This document shows, piece after piece, positions 7,029 through 14,944 of a stretch of DNA of 64,000 nucleotides; the first letter of the stretch is position 1; each line of letters begins with the position of its first letter. A model generated the notes under the pieces. The model saw only the letters and a program-made list of their open reading frames with translations, was not told the DNA's origin and made no database searches. The stretch is from NCBI RefSeq assembly GCF_004343725.1, contig NZ_PTQW01000029.1:1-64000 (forward strand). Direction: 5' to 3'. The translations under genes and the position numbers were made by a program. The stretch comes from Treponema sp. J25 (GTDB lineage: Bacteria; Spirochaetota; Spirochaetia; Treponematales; Breznakiellaceae).

Positions 7029-7834
7029 AAAGGGCCGTACCGAGGAGGCAACTCCGACAGGGCCTGGTACAAACGGGCTTCTAACTCAGCGGAAGCGGGA
7101 TGTTGATAGGAGCGTTCTTCGGCGCTGAGACCATTGGGGATATCCAGGGCCACCTGGACCGGCGGTTCGGTAAGGACAATAATGCGGTCCGAGAGGAATA
7201 TGGCTTCCCGCGGATCGTGGGTAACCATGATGATATGCCGGGGATCTTCCCTTTGAAGCAGTTGAATGCACCGCATCAGTTGAATACGCAGGGGTATGTC
7301 AAGGCTCTGAAAGGGCTCATCCATCAAGATTAAGGGAGCAGGGTACGCAAAGGCCCGGGCAAGGGCTACCCGCTGCCGCTGACCACCGGAAAGATGGCGG
7401 GGATAGCGATGACGATATTCCCATAGCTCTCCAAGTTCAAGCATCCTCCGGGTCCGTTGGGCCGCTTCCGAGGGGGGCAAAAGGTCCTGTACTACCAGCA
7501 TAACATTCTCATACACCGTATACCAAGGGAAAAGCCGGTCCTGCTGGAACACATAGGACACGGTAGCGATAGGCCCTGATTCAAAGGTGATAGTCCCTCC
7601 CATGGGGAAAGAAGGCCCCTCTTTGCTCGTTCCTGCTTCCACAAACCTGGATTCTGGAGGGGGTATCTGTCCGGCCAGTAAACCTGCGATAAGGTGGAGG
7701 AGCGTTGTCTTTCCACAGCCCGAGGGTCCAAGGAGGGCCACTATCCGTGAATCATCATCCAGAAAGAGGGAAAAATCCTTAAAAAGGGGCTGTTCGGTAT
7801 AAGAGAAATTCAAATTATCTATACTGAGTTTCAT
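7025..7834 (-). CDS. ABC transporter ATP-binding protein (nitrate/sulfonate/thiamine-precursor type)
   Basis: A 269-residue ATPase of the SsuB/TauB/ThiZ type. Walker A is GPSGCGKTTL, the Q-loop is YVFQQDRLFPW, the signature is HLSGGQRQRVALARA, Walker B is LILMDEPFQSLD, and the switch histidine is in MVTHDPREA. The start was set at ATG 7834, where MKLSIDNLNFSY begins the conserved domain. The longer frame reaching 7960 would read through the permease gene. It overlaps the permease gene by 20 nt and is the last gene of the permease-containing operon. Confidence 0.85.
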   Translation of the reverse strand: MKLSIDNLNFSYTEQPLFKDFSLFLDDDSRIVALLGPSGCGKTTLLHLIAGLLAGQIPPPESRFVEAGTSKEGPSFPMGGTITFESGPIATVSYVFQQDRLFPWYTVYENVMLVVQDLLPPSEAAQRTRRMLELGELWEYRHRYPRHLSGGQRQRVALARAFAYPAPLILMDEPFQSLDIPLRIQLMRCIQLLQREDPRHIIMVTHDPREAIFLSDRIIVLTEPPVQVALDIPNGLSAEERSYQHPASAELEARLYQALSELPPRYGPF

Positions 7835-8588
7835 AGCGCCGTATCCAATAGAGGCATGCTTCCATAAAGCCCGCAAGAGCAACGGTAACCACGGTCCAGG
7901 CAAAGAGGTCCGGCGTTTCAAGCATGGCCTTTGCCTGTTGCATGCCCGTTCCAAGCCCATATCGGGGCTGGAGAAGCACCTCTGAGGCTACCACCACTTT
8001 CCAGCATAGGGACAAGCCGCTCTGGAGGCCCCCCAAGAGGTAGGGAACAATACTGGGGAAAATAAAGGCCCTGAACGAACGAAGAGGGGATAGGCGGTAC
8101 ACCTGAACCACCTCTTTAAGGCCCTGATCGAGCTGTTGAATGCCCGCAATCACATTGGCAGTGAGCACCGGAAACACCATGAGTACCGCCGCAAACACGG
8201 GGGTTCGTTCCTGTCCAAACCAGAGAAAGGCAATCAAAATAATCGAAAGCACCGGTGTTGCCCCAATCAGGGTAAAGAGGGGCTTAAAAAAGGCCCCAAA
8301 GGGTTTGGATAGGGCCGCCGGGATACCCACCATAAGGGATAGGGGAAAAACGATGAGTAAGGCCAGTCCCACCCGCCCCAGGGAAGCTCCCAGGGCAGGG
8401 AGAAAGCGGGGATGCTGGACTAAGGAGATAAGGGCCCCTACTGTCTCCCCCGGCCCCGGCAGGATAAGCGAACTTTTTGTCATTCGGGCGGCAAAAAGCC
8501 AGAGGGTCCCAATAAAAAGGATGCCTCCTCCATACCACAGAGGAACCCAGCGCCGCCCCTTATTCCTAGAAGGTGCCGTAGAAATCAT
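7815..8588 (-). CDS. ABC transporter permease (SsuC/TauC-like)
   Basis: A 257-residue inner-membrane permease of the BPD_transp_1 fold, with about six hydrophobic segments. The EAA-type coupling loop is around GLKEVVQVYRLSPLRSFRAFIFPSI. The start was placed at ATG 8588, 23 nt inside the preceding gene, with GGAGGG about 12 nt upstream. The frame extends further upstream but without a ribosome-binding site or family similarity. It forms the channel for the importer with the ATPase (7025-7834) and binding protein (8566-9603). Confidence 0.83.
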   Translation of the reverse strand: MISTAPSRNKGRRWVPLWYGGGILFIGTLWLFAARMTKSSLILPGPGETVGALISLVQHPRFLPALGASLGRVGLALLIVFPLSLMVGIPAALSKPFGAFFKPLFTLIGATPVLSIILIAFLWFGQERTPVFAAVLMVFPVLTANVIAGIQQLDQGLKEVVQVYRLSPLRSFRAFIFPSIVPYLLGGLQSGLSLCWKVVVASEVLLQPRYGLGTGMQQAKAMLETPDLFAWTVVTVALAGFMEACLYWIRRYETQYR

Positions 8589-9603
8589 CTCCCGGTAATT
8601 TCCCTCCAATTGATTGGGGGGCATATTCGAGAAAAGCCGCAAAGAGGCGTTCCAGGGCAGGACGGGCTTCCCGGGCAGGAATAAACACGTACGCCGACCG
8701 GGGAATCGCCGCGGTAGCGACGGCGGCCGTAAGCCCCAATTCATGTTTTTGTACCAGTCTTCCTGCTTCCACCGGATTCTGCACCACCCACTGAATCGAT
8801 GCCCGATAGGCCTCGGCAATAGCCCTTACTACCCTCGGGTTGGCGGCCGCAAAGGTTCGGTCCACCACAAAGACCGTCATCGGATAGCTAGGGGCTCCAG
8901 CGGAAACACCGCCGCTTTGGCTTCCTCCAGCGGCCGGGGTCTTCTGCACTCCCCCCTCTTCGCTGGCCCCGGTGGTAGCATCGGCCGCCGTCGCCCGATT
9001 CCATTCATCCTGGATATTTCCCACCACCCGCAGGTGGGGGCTTCCGCTTAAGGCCATGGTGGCAAAGGGTTCGGGAAGCAGGGCGGTCTGTATTTTTCCC
9101 GCCTTGAGGGACTGGGCAATTTCTGGATAGGCCAGGGCATACCCAAGTTGCACATCCTTACCGGGAGTTAAGCCATAATAACTTAGGATACGGCGGAATA
9201 CAAAATCGGGGGTTGCCCCCTGCCCCGCCACTTCCACGGTTTTGCCCCGCAGATCCCCAATGCCACGGATAGCTGGATCGGCGGTGATAAGGCTCAGCAT
9301 CCCCTCCCCTACGACGGCGAGCACCTGAATAGGCCGGCCAGCGGCGTATAATTTCGCCGCCACATTGGGGGGAAGGATTCCCAGTTTTGCTTCCCCACTG
9401 GCAAATTTCGCCGCCATGAGGTCTGCCTGGGCCAGGGCTTCTAGTGAAATTTGCCATCCCGCCACCTGAGGGGGAGATTCAAAAAGTCGAATCATGCCAA
9501 TCCCCGAGGGACCCTTGATACCATAGAGGGTTATCCGCTCCTGGGAAAAGAGAAAACCCGCAACCGCAAAAAGGCTGCCTAAAACTAATACGCTTCGTTT
9601 CAT
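8566..9603 (-). CDS. ABC transporter periplasmic substrate-binding protein (NMT1/SsuA-like)
   Basis: A 345-residue secreted protein with a signal peptide (MKRSVLVLGSLFAVAGFLFSQ; no lipobox cysteine) and the type-2 periplasmic-binding fold of NMT1/SsuA proteins (KFASGEAKLGILPPNVAAKLY, GKTVEVAGQGATPDFVFRRIL). The ligand may be an aliphatic sulfonate, a pyrimidine precursor of thiamine, or a related small compound; nothing in the window decides. A Gly/Ala/Ser-rich insert (about residues 208-238) interrupts the second lobe and is probably a surface loop. No Shine-Dalgarno precedes the ATG, and the -10 box is 6 nt away, so the mRNA is probably leaderless. Confidence 0.83.
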   Translation of the reverse strand: MKRSVLVLGSLFAVAGFLFSQERITLYGIKGPSGIGMIRLFESPPQVAGWQISLEALAQADLMAAKFASGEAKLGILPPNVAAKLYAAGRPIQVLAVVGEGMLSLITADPAIRGIGDLRGKTVEVAGQGATPDFVFRRILSYYGLTPGKDVQLGYALAYPEIAQSLKAGKIQTALLPEPFATMALSGSPHLRVVGNIQDEWNRATAADATTGASEEGGVQKTPAAGGSQSGGVSAGAPSYPMTVFVVDRTFAAANPRVVRAIAEAYRASIQWVVQNPVEAGRLVQKHELGLTAAVATAAIPRSAYVFIPAREARPALERLFAAFLEYAPQSIGGKLPGDDFYGTF

Positions 9604-9609
9604 AGGGGT

Positions 9610-9638
9610 AGTATAAAAAAAAGGGGGACCGTGGTAAA
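9610..9638 (-). promoter_or_regulatory. Promoter of ABC importer operon, predicted leaderless
   Basis: Read on the minus strand, TTTACC (9638-9633) and TATACT (9615-9610) are 17 bp apart. Only 6 nt separate the -10 from the ATG at 9603, so transcription should start at the start codon. The -35 lies inside the stem of the ppdK terminator. Confidence 0.5.
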
Positions 9639-9653
9639 CACCCGGCCCCCCTT
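9615..9653 (-). terminator. Rho-independent terminator downstream of ppdK
   Basis: On the minus strand an 11-bp GC-rich stem with one mismatch (AAGGGGGGCCG pairing with CGGTCCCCCTT) is followed by eight T. It lies about 57 nt after the ppdK stop and separates ppdK from the ABC operon. Confidence 0.75.
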
Positions 9654-9710
9654 ACTCACTTCAAGTACCGCAGACAGGAATCCATTCCTTTCTGCTGTTG
9701 TGGCAATGTG

Positions 9711-12383
9711 CTATTTCTTACTGTTCCGAATCACCGCCTGGGCCGCGGCAAGTCGAGCAATCGGAACGCGGAAGGGAGAACAGGAAACATAGTTCAATCC
9801 TGTCCGATAACAGAAATCGATGGTGGCGGGATCTCCTCCCTGTTCCCCACAGATGCCCACCTTCAGGTCCGGTTTAGTGCTTCGTCCCTTCGTCGTGGCC
9901 ATATCCATGAGGAGTCCCACCCCTTCTTCGTCCACCGACTTAAAGGGATCCACCTCCAGGAGTCCCAGTTTCTCATAGGCCGGCAGGAACGACGCCGCAT
10001 CGTCCCGGCTAAAGGCAAAGGTCATTTGCGTCAGGTCATTGGTACCGAAACTAAAGAAATCCGCGTATGCGGCAATTTTATCGGCCAATAGGGCAGCCCG
10101 GGGAACTTCGATCATGGTACCGATCTTAAATTCCACCTGCACCTTGGCTTTTTCGAGGACCTTCTTAATGATCGCCTCCGCCCGGGGCCGCAGCAGGGCC
10201 AATTCCTGTTCATCACAGACGATGGGAATCATGATTTCCGGGTTTACGGGGATGTTTTTCTTCACACAATCCACCGCCGCCAGGGCAATGGCCTCCACCT
10301 GCATGTCATAGATTTCGGGATAGGTTACCGCGAGTCGACACCCCCGGTGTCCCAACATGGGGTTTGCCTCGTGGAGTCGATCTATTTTAGGCTGCAGGTC
10401 CTTGGGTTTTACGCCCAATTGTTCCGCCAGTTCCGCCACCTCTTCCTTTGTTTTGGGAACAAATTCATGGAGGGGCGGATCCAAAAGACGGATGGTAACC
10501 GGTCGACCTTCCATGGCTTTAAAGATGCCAAAGAAATCCTTCTTCTGAAGGGGGAGAATCTTTTTGAGGGCCTCTTTGCGTTCTTCTTCGCTGTCTGCCA
10601 CGATCATCGCCCGGAAGTGGATAAGCTTTTCCTTATCAAAGAACATGTGTTCGGTTCGGCACAACCCCACTCCCTGGGCACCAAAATCAAAGGCCCGCTT
10701 GGCATCTTCGGGAAGGTCCGCATTGGTCCGCACCGTAAAGCCTTTGATAGTTCCCCGGACCGAAGCAGCGCACACTTCGTCGCACCAGGAAAGGAAGGTC
10801 TCGATTTCTTTGGAGAATTTCGGGGTCATAAGGGGAAGCTGGCCATCGTAGACATCTCCCGTGGAACCATCGATGGTAATCCAATCCCCTTCTTTAAAGG
10901 TTTTTTCGCCGATAACCACCTTTTTCCCCTGTACCGAAACACCCTTGGCGCCGGCCACACAGGGGGTTCCCATTCCGCGGGCCACGACCGCCGCATGGCT
11001 TGTCATCCCTCCGGTACTGGTGAGGATTCCTTCAGAGACCACCATGCCTCCGATATCTTCGGGGCTGGTCTCTTTACGTACCAGGAGAACCTTTTCTCCC
11101 TTTTCTGCCCAGAGTTCCGCATCCTTGGCGGTAAACACGATCCGACCACAGGCGGCACCCGGAGAAGCATTTAAGCCCTTGGTTAAGGGTTTAACTCCCT
11201 TCAGGGCCTTGGGATCAATCATGGGGTGCAGAAGCTGGTCCAGATGTTCGGGGGTTACCCGCAAGATGGCGGTGTTTTTATCGATAAGCCCTTCCTGAAC
11301 CATGTCGTAGGCAATCTTAACCGCCGCCTGGCCAGTCCGCTTCCCGTTCCGGGTCTGGAGAATGTAGAGCACCCCCTGCTGGACCGTAAACTCCATGTCC
11401 TGCATATCCCGGAAATGCTTTTCGAGGCGATCCTTAATGGCCACAAGCTGTTCGTAGACCTGTTTGTTTCGTTTTGCCAGGGTAGCAATTTTTTCAGGGG
11501 TCCTGATGCCGGCCACCACATCCTCGCCCTGAGCGTTCATCAAGAATTCACCATAGAACTCATTCTTGCCCGTGGAAGGATCGCGGCTAAAGCAGACCCC
11601 CGTACCTGAATCATCACCGAAATTTCCAAACACCATGGACTGGACGTTTACCGCCGTTCCCTTAAGCCCTTTAATATTGTTCAGTTCCCGGTATTTGATA
11701 GCCCGCTCGTTCATCCAGGAACCAAACACCGCATTGATGGCTCCCCAGAGCTGGTCCATGGGATCCTGAGGAAAGTCCTTTTTGGTATGTTTTTTATAAA
11801 TTTTCTTGTATTCACCAACCAACCGTTCCAGGTCCTGAGCATCGAGTCCCGTATCAAGTTCCACGCCCTTAGCCTTTTTCATAGCCGCCAGGGCTTCTTC
11901 AAACTCGTCGTGGGGGATGCCCATCACGATATCCCCATACATCTGGATAAAGCGCCGATAGGCATCCCAGGCGAAACGGGGATTGTTGGTTTTCTTTGCA
12001 AGGCCAAGCACCGCCTTATCGTTCATGCCCAGATTCAGAATGGTGTCCATCATCCCTGGCATGGAAACGGCCGCCCCAGAACGGACCGAAACCAACAGGG
12101 GATCCTCCGCATCCCCTAGTTTCTTTCCCATCAATTTTTCTAGTTTTCTGAGATTCTCCAGTACTTCTTCTTCGAGCCCCGCAGGATATTGCCGGTTGTT
12201 TTCGTAGTAGGCCGCACATACTTCGGTGGAAATGGTAAAGCCCGGTGGAACGGGGATACCCAGGTTCGTCATCTCCGCCAGGTTTGCCCCCTTGCCACCC
12301 AGGATGTCCTTCATCTTCGCATCCCCTTCGGCCTTCCCTTCTCCAAAGAAATAGACATACTTCTGTTTCGTTGCTTTCGCCAT
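9711..12383 (-). CDS. ppdK: Pyruvate, phosphate dikinase
   Basis: An 890-residue enzyme interconverting pyruvate, ATP and phosphate with PEP, AMP and pyrophosphate. It is used in the glycolytic direction by many fermentative anaerobes and treponemes. The N-terminal ATP-grasp domain starts at GGKGANLAEM. The swivelling phosphohistidine is in GGMTSHAAVVARG. The C-terminal PEP/pyruvate barrel carries GHRGCRLAVTYPEIY, SFGTNDLTQM and the catalytic cysteine in VGICGEQGGDP. Length is normal for the family. The start is ATG 12383 behind GGAGG; a longer frame upstream reads into the insertion element. An IS481-like element lies 71 bp upstream and has separated ppdK from the same-strand gene at 14945-15691. 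Confidence 0.95.
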   Translation of the reverse strand: MAKATKQKYVYFFGEGKAEGDAKMKDILGGKGANLAEMTNLGIPVPPGFTISTEVCAAYYENNRQYPAGLEEEVLENLRKLEKLMGKKLGDAEDPLLVSVRSGAAVSMPGMMDTILNLGMNDKAVLGLAKKTNNPRFAWDAYRRFIQMYGDIVMGIPHDEFEEALAAMKKAKGVELDTGLDAQDLERLVGEYKKIYKKHTKKDFPQDPMDQLWGAINAVFGSWMNERAIKYRELNNIKGLKGTAVNVQSMVFGNFGDDSGTGVCFSRDPSTGKNEFYGEFLMNAQGEDVVAGIRTPEKIATLAKRNKQVYEQLVAIKDRLEKHFRDMQDMEFTVQQGVLYILQTRNGKRTGQAAVKIAYDMVQEGLIDKNTAILRVTPEHLDQLLHPMIDPKALKGVKPLTKGLNASPGAACGRIVFTAKDAELWAEKGEKVLLVRKETSPEDIGGMVVSEGILTSTGGMTSHAAVVARGMGTPCVAGAKGVSVQGKKVVIGEKTFKEGDWITIDGSTGDVYDGQLPLMTPKFSKEIETFLSWCDEVCAASVRGTIKGFTVRTNADLPEDAKRAFDFGAQGVGLCRTEHMFFDKEKLIHFRAMIVADSEEERKEALKKILPLQKKDFFGIFKAMEGRPVTIRLLDPPLHEFVPKTKEEVAELAEQLGVKPKDLQPKIDRLHEANPMLGHRGCRLAVTYPEIYDMQVEAIALAAVDCVKKNIPVNPEIMIPIVCDEQELALLRPRAEAIIKKVLEKAKVQVEFKIGTMIEVPRAALLADKIAAYADFFSFGTNDLTQMTFAFSRDDAASFLPAYEKLGLLEVDPFKSVDEEGVGLLMDMATTKGRSTKPDLKVGICGEQGGDPATIDFCYRTGLNYVSCSPFRVPIARLAAAQAVIRNSKK

Positions 12384-12439
12384 TAACTGTTTCCTCCAGT
12401 ACCATATAGAATAGCATATACTGCAAAAAATGAAAGAGG

Positions 12440-12454
12440 TAGCCTTCAAGGAAC
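12440..12454. repeat. Target-site duplication, left copy (15 bp)
   Basis: TAGCCTTCAAGGAAC directly abuts the left end of the IS481-like element and is repeated exactly at 14927-14941. A 15-bp duplication is within the range reported for the IS481 family. Confidence 0.85.
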
Positions 12455-13412
12455 TGTTCTTTAAACAGACATGGTACCCCCCTGGGCCTACCCCGATCCA
12501 ACGGATAGGGATAGAATAGGGTAAACAAAACACTCTTAAACAGGAGGGTACCAATGTACGAGAAGAAGTATTACGAGTTTATCCAGATAAGTAAAGACCG
12601 GTATGCAGCAAGGCTTGAGCTTGTAGAAGCCGCTTTAAAGTATGGTATTAAGCCCACCGCTCGAGAGTATGGGACGACGGTGAAGACGGTGAGAAAGTGG
12701 GTGCGGCGATACGAAGCAGATAAGAAGTCGGGACTTGTAGAACTGAGTCGGCGACCCCATACGAGCCCGGATGCTACGAAGCCCTGGATCCGGTTTAAAC
12801 TGTACCAGGAGGTTCGAAGGTTGCAAGAAACAGGTAAACGGAAGAGCGCATCGCGGCTGCGACGGGACCTTGCCCTTCCGGTGAGTGTTCCTACGGTACT
12901 CAAGTTGCTGCGGGAAGAGGGACTGTGGCGGCCGCAACGGAAGGTGGCGGAAAAGAAACGGGATCTGCGGGAGGTAAAACGGCGACTCAAGGCCTTTGAG
13001 AAACTGCAGATAGACATAAAGTACCTGGATGATATTCCTGAACTGTACGAGGAATATCGACGGCACCAGCTACCACGGTACCAGTTTACTGCCCGCTGCG
13101 TACGTACGGGAGCGATATTTATTGCCTATGGGCGAGAAAAGAGTGTAACCAATGCGGCACTCTTTCTCCTGGCGCTGTATCGACATTTTCAAGGCTATGG
13201 CATTCGTCTAGAAGGCTCGGTAGTACAAACAGACAACGGGACCGAGTTTACCGCCCCCTGGAACAGCACTAAGGTGACGATCTTCACGAAGGTGGTGGAG
13301 CGGTGTTGGCACGCCACCCATCATCGTATTCCTCCCGGAGCAAAAACTGGACCTACCCTAGAAAAGTGGACATGAAGTTAAGACTTTCTTAGATTTGAGT
13401 AAGGAGTACTGT

Positions 13413-13715
13413 ATGGGAAACGAACGGAGGGTATACCAGGAGGAGTTCAAAAGGGATGCATTAGCCCTTCTTGAGTCCTCGGGTAGGAGCGGTGCAGAAG
13501 TAGCCAGGGAACTGGGGATATTGCCGAGCCTTCTTAATAGGTGGCAACGAGAGGCCAGGGGGGAAGGTTCTGGGAAACGAGCTTTCAGCGGTCATGGCGT
13601 ACCCCGGGATGCTGAGATGGCGCGATTACAAAAGGAGAACGCTGAACTGCGGGAGGCCAACGAAATACTAAAAAAAGCAGTAGCCATCTTTTCCCTACAG
13701 GGCCCCAAAAGATGA
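13413..13715 (+). CDS. IS3-family transposase OrfA (helix-turn-helix)
   Basis: A 100-residue DNA-binding protein of the HTH_Tnp_1 type: YQEEFKRDALALL, then GRSGAEVARELGI and SLLNRWQRE. It ends in a leucine-zipper-like coil (EMARLQKENAELREANEILKKAVAIFS). The start is ATG 13413, with GGAG about 7 nt upstream; an upstream in-frame start at 13395 has none. An A7 run at 13670-13676 forms an A_AAA_AAA slippery heptamer in the right frame for -1 shifting into orfB. Its stop also overlaps the orfB ATG as ATGA. Confidence 0.87.
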   Translation: MGNERRVYQEEFKRDALALLESSGRSGAEVARELGILPSLLNRWQREARGEGSGKRAFSGHGVPRDAEMARLQKENAELREANEILKKAVAIFSLQGPKR

Positions 13716-14584
13716 TCTATTGCTTTATGAATACCAATGGCCTAGATAAAGGCGGATGGCCCGTGGAGAAGATGGCAAGGGTGTTAGGGGTAAGTCGATC
13801 AGGGTACTATAAATGGACGCATAAGACGGCATCCAAGAGAGCACAAGAAGACAGTCTGCTTCTTGAGAAAATCCGCTCTATCCAAAAGCTCCATAAGGGC
13901 CGTTATGGCGTACCGCGGATGCACCGGGAATTACAACGACAGGGATTTCATGTAGGACACAACCGAGTGGCCCGCATTATGCGTTGCAATAAGCTTAATT
14001 GTAGGCCCAAGAAGAAATTCGTGCGAACTACTAACTCCCGGCATACCTTACCAGTAGCCCCCAATCTACTTAATCGGAAGTTCAATGTAGCAGTTCCTAA
14101 CGCCTATTGGGTTAGTGACATAACCTACATTCCGAGCACAACGGGGTGGATGTATCTCTGTGTAATCATAGACCTCTATGACCGTAAAGTGGTGGGGTAT
14201 TCGATTCGGCCTGATATGACCAGCACCCTTGTCGTACAAGCCTTCATGATGGCCATTATGCAGCGGCATCCGCAGGGATCTCTGATATTTCATTCCGACC
14301 GCGGGGTCCAATACTGTAGCCATGATTTCCAGGATACGGCTAAGCGGGTCCTTCCAACCATAGAGTTCAGTATGAGTCGCAAAGGAAACTGCTGGGATAA
14401 TGCAGTTAGTGAGAGCTTTTTTAAAACCTTGAAAAGGGAGGTTGCGGGCCTAGATGGAGGTAGGTCCATGAAGGAGGTGCACCTCCTTGTATTCGAATAC
14501 GTGGAGAGCTATTATAACCGTATTAGGCTACACTCTCATCTGGGGTATGTTCCCCCGATGGAGGTAGGTAACAAAAGCGCTTAA
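13712..14584 (+). CDS. IS3-family transposase OrfB (DDE integrase core)
   Basis: A 290-residue catalytic transposase subunit. An HTH_21-like N-terminus is followed by the rve core with D (VSDITYI), D (HSDRGVQY) and E (NAVSESFFKTLK), and the typical C-terminal YNRIRLHSHLGYVPP. The frame is open upstream to the slippery A7 run in orfA, so an OrfAB fusion by -1 frameshift is possible as well as separate initiation at ATG 13712. No damage is seen. Confidence 0.92.
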   Translation: MIYCFMNTNGLDKGGWPVEKMARVLGVSRSGYYKWTHKTASKRAQEDSLLLEKIRSIQKLHKGRYGVPRMHRELQRQGFHVGHNRVARIMRCNKLNCRPKKKFVRTTNSRHTLPVAPNLLNRKFNVAVPNAYWVSDITYIPSTTGWMYLCVIIDLYDRKVVGYSIRPDMTSTLVVQAFMMAIMQRHPQGSLIFHSDRGVQYCSHDFQDTAKRVLPTIEFSMSRKGNCWDNAVSESFFKTLKREVAGLDGGRSMKEVHLLVFEYVESYYNRIRLHSHLGYVPPMEVGNKSA

Positions 14585-14926
14585 TATGCTGTCTACTTTT
14601 TCGGGTAAAGTCCAAACGTTTCAGAGCGATGTGGAGAGTTCTCATCGCTGGATTGAGGAAGAACTGTATGCCGCAGAAACGTTTTCCTCGCTCCACGAGT
14701 TTCTCAGTAAAGCCGCGGCCTATCAACGCTGGTTTAATGAGAAACGGGTAAACACGTACAAAGGCGGGACTCCTCTTCACCTCATGCGTGAGACCTATCC
14801 TGCTGTACCCGCAGACGTACTCGTATTCCCACCACTGATACTTGACAATCTGCTGGTTCAGTACAAAGCTGAACTTGCTCAATGGGCTGCTTAATTCCAG
14901 GGGGTACCATGTCTGTTAAATTACCA

Positions 14927-14941
14927 TAGCCTTCAAGGAAC
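14927..14941. repeat. Target-site duplication, right copy (15 bp)
   Basis: An exact copy of the 15-bp sequence at 12440-12454, abutting the right end of the IS481-like element. It lies 3 bp beyond the stop of the DUF3592-like gene. Confidence 0.85.
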
Positions 14942-14944
14942 TTA

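Larger units (their letters stand above)
13348..14614 (+). mobile_element. IS3-family insertion sequence, apparently intact
   Basis: A 1267-bp element with 25-bp imperfect terminal inverted repeats (13348-13372 and 14590-14614, 18 of 25 matching, ends TGGAC). It is flanked by a 3-bp duplication AAC at 13345-13347 and 14615-14617. It contains overlapping orfA and orfB in the usual IS3 arrangement. Both frames are open and the DDE triad is present, so it may be mobile. Confidence 0.9.
12554..14894 (+). pseudogene. IS481-family transposase, disrupted by IS3 insertion
   Basis: The 5' part (12554-13347) encodes a helix-turn-helix (AREYGTTVKTVRKWVRRY) and the first two catalytic aspartates of the rve fold (IDIKYLDD, VQTDNGTEF). 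The 3' part (14615-14894) encodes the third catalytic residue in DVESSHRWIEEELY and the C-terminus. Removing 13348-14617 (the IS3 element plus one AAC copy) restores one continuous frame across A-K-T-F-Q-S. The insertion lies six codons before the catalytic glutamate, so the 5' fragment is inactive. GGAGGG precedes ATG 12554. Confidence 0.87.
12455..14926 (+). mobile_element. IS481-like insertion sequence, interrupted by an IS3-family element
   Basis: Both ends begin with TG and form imperfect inverted repeats. The first 24 bases from each end match at 20 positions and share the core AACAGACATGGTACC, extending into a C-rich run. The ends are flanked by a perfect 15-bp direct repeat. Without the nested element and its 3-bp duplication the element would be 1202 bp, a normal IS481 size, with a single transposase gene. 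It lies between ppdK and a DUF3592-like gene. A relic of the same left end is at 52682-52750. Confidence 0.87.

Noticed and set aside
7835-7960. Longer N-terminus for the ABC ATPase (start at 7960)
   Set aside because: The extra 42 residues lie in permease coding sequence and show no ABC similarity; ATG 7834 starts the conserved domain.
10347-11174. Plus-strand frame of 275 codons
   Set aside because: Fully antisense to ppdK; explained by codon bias of the real gene.
12440-12455. A 16-bp target duplication
   Set aside because: The sixteenth shared base (T) is better taken as the first base of the IS end, since both ends then begin with TG and align without gaps.
12384-12554. Longer N-terminus of ppdK (start at 12554)
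   Set aside because: It would be encoded partly by the IS481-like element; a good Shine-Dalgarno precedes ATG 12383.
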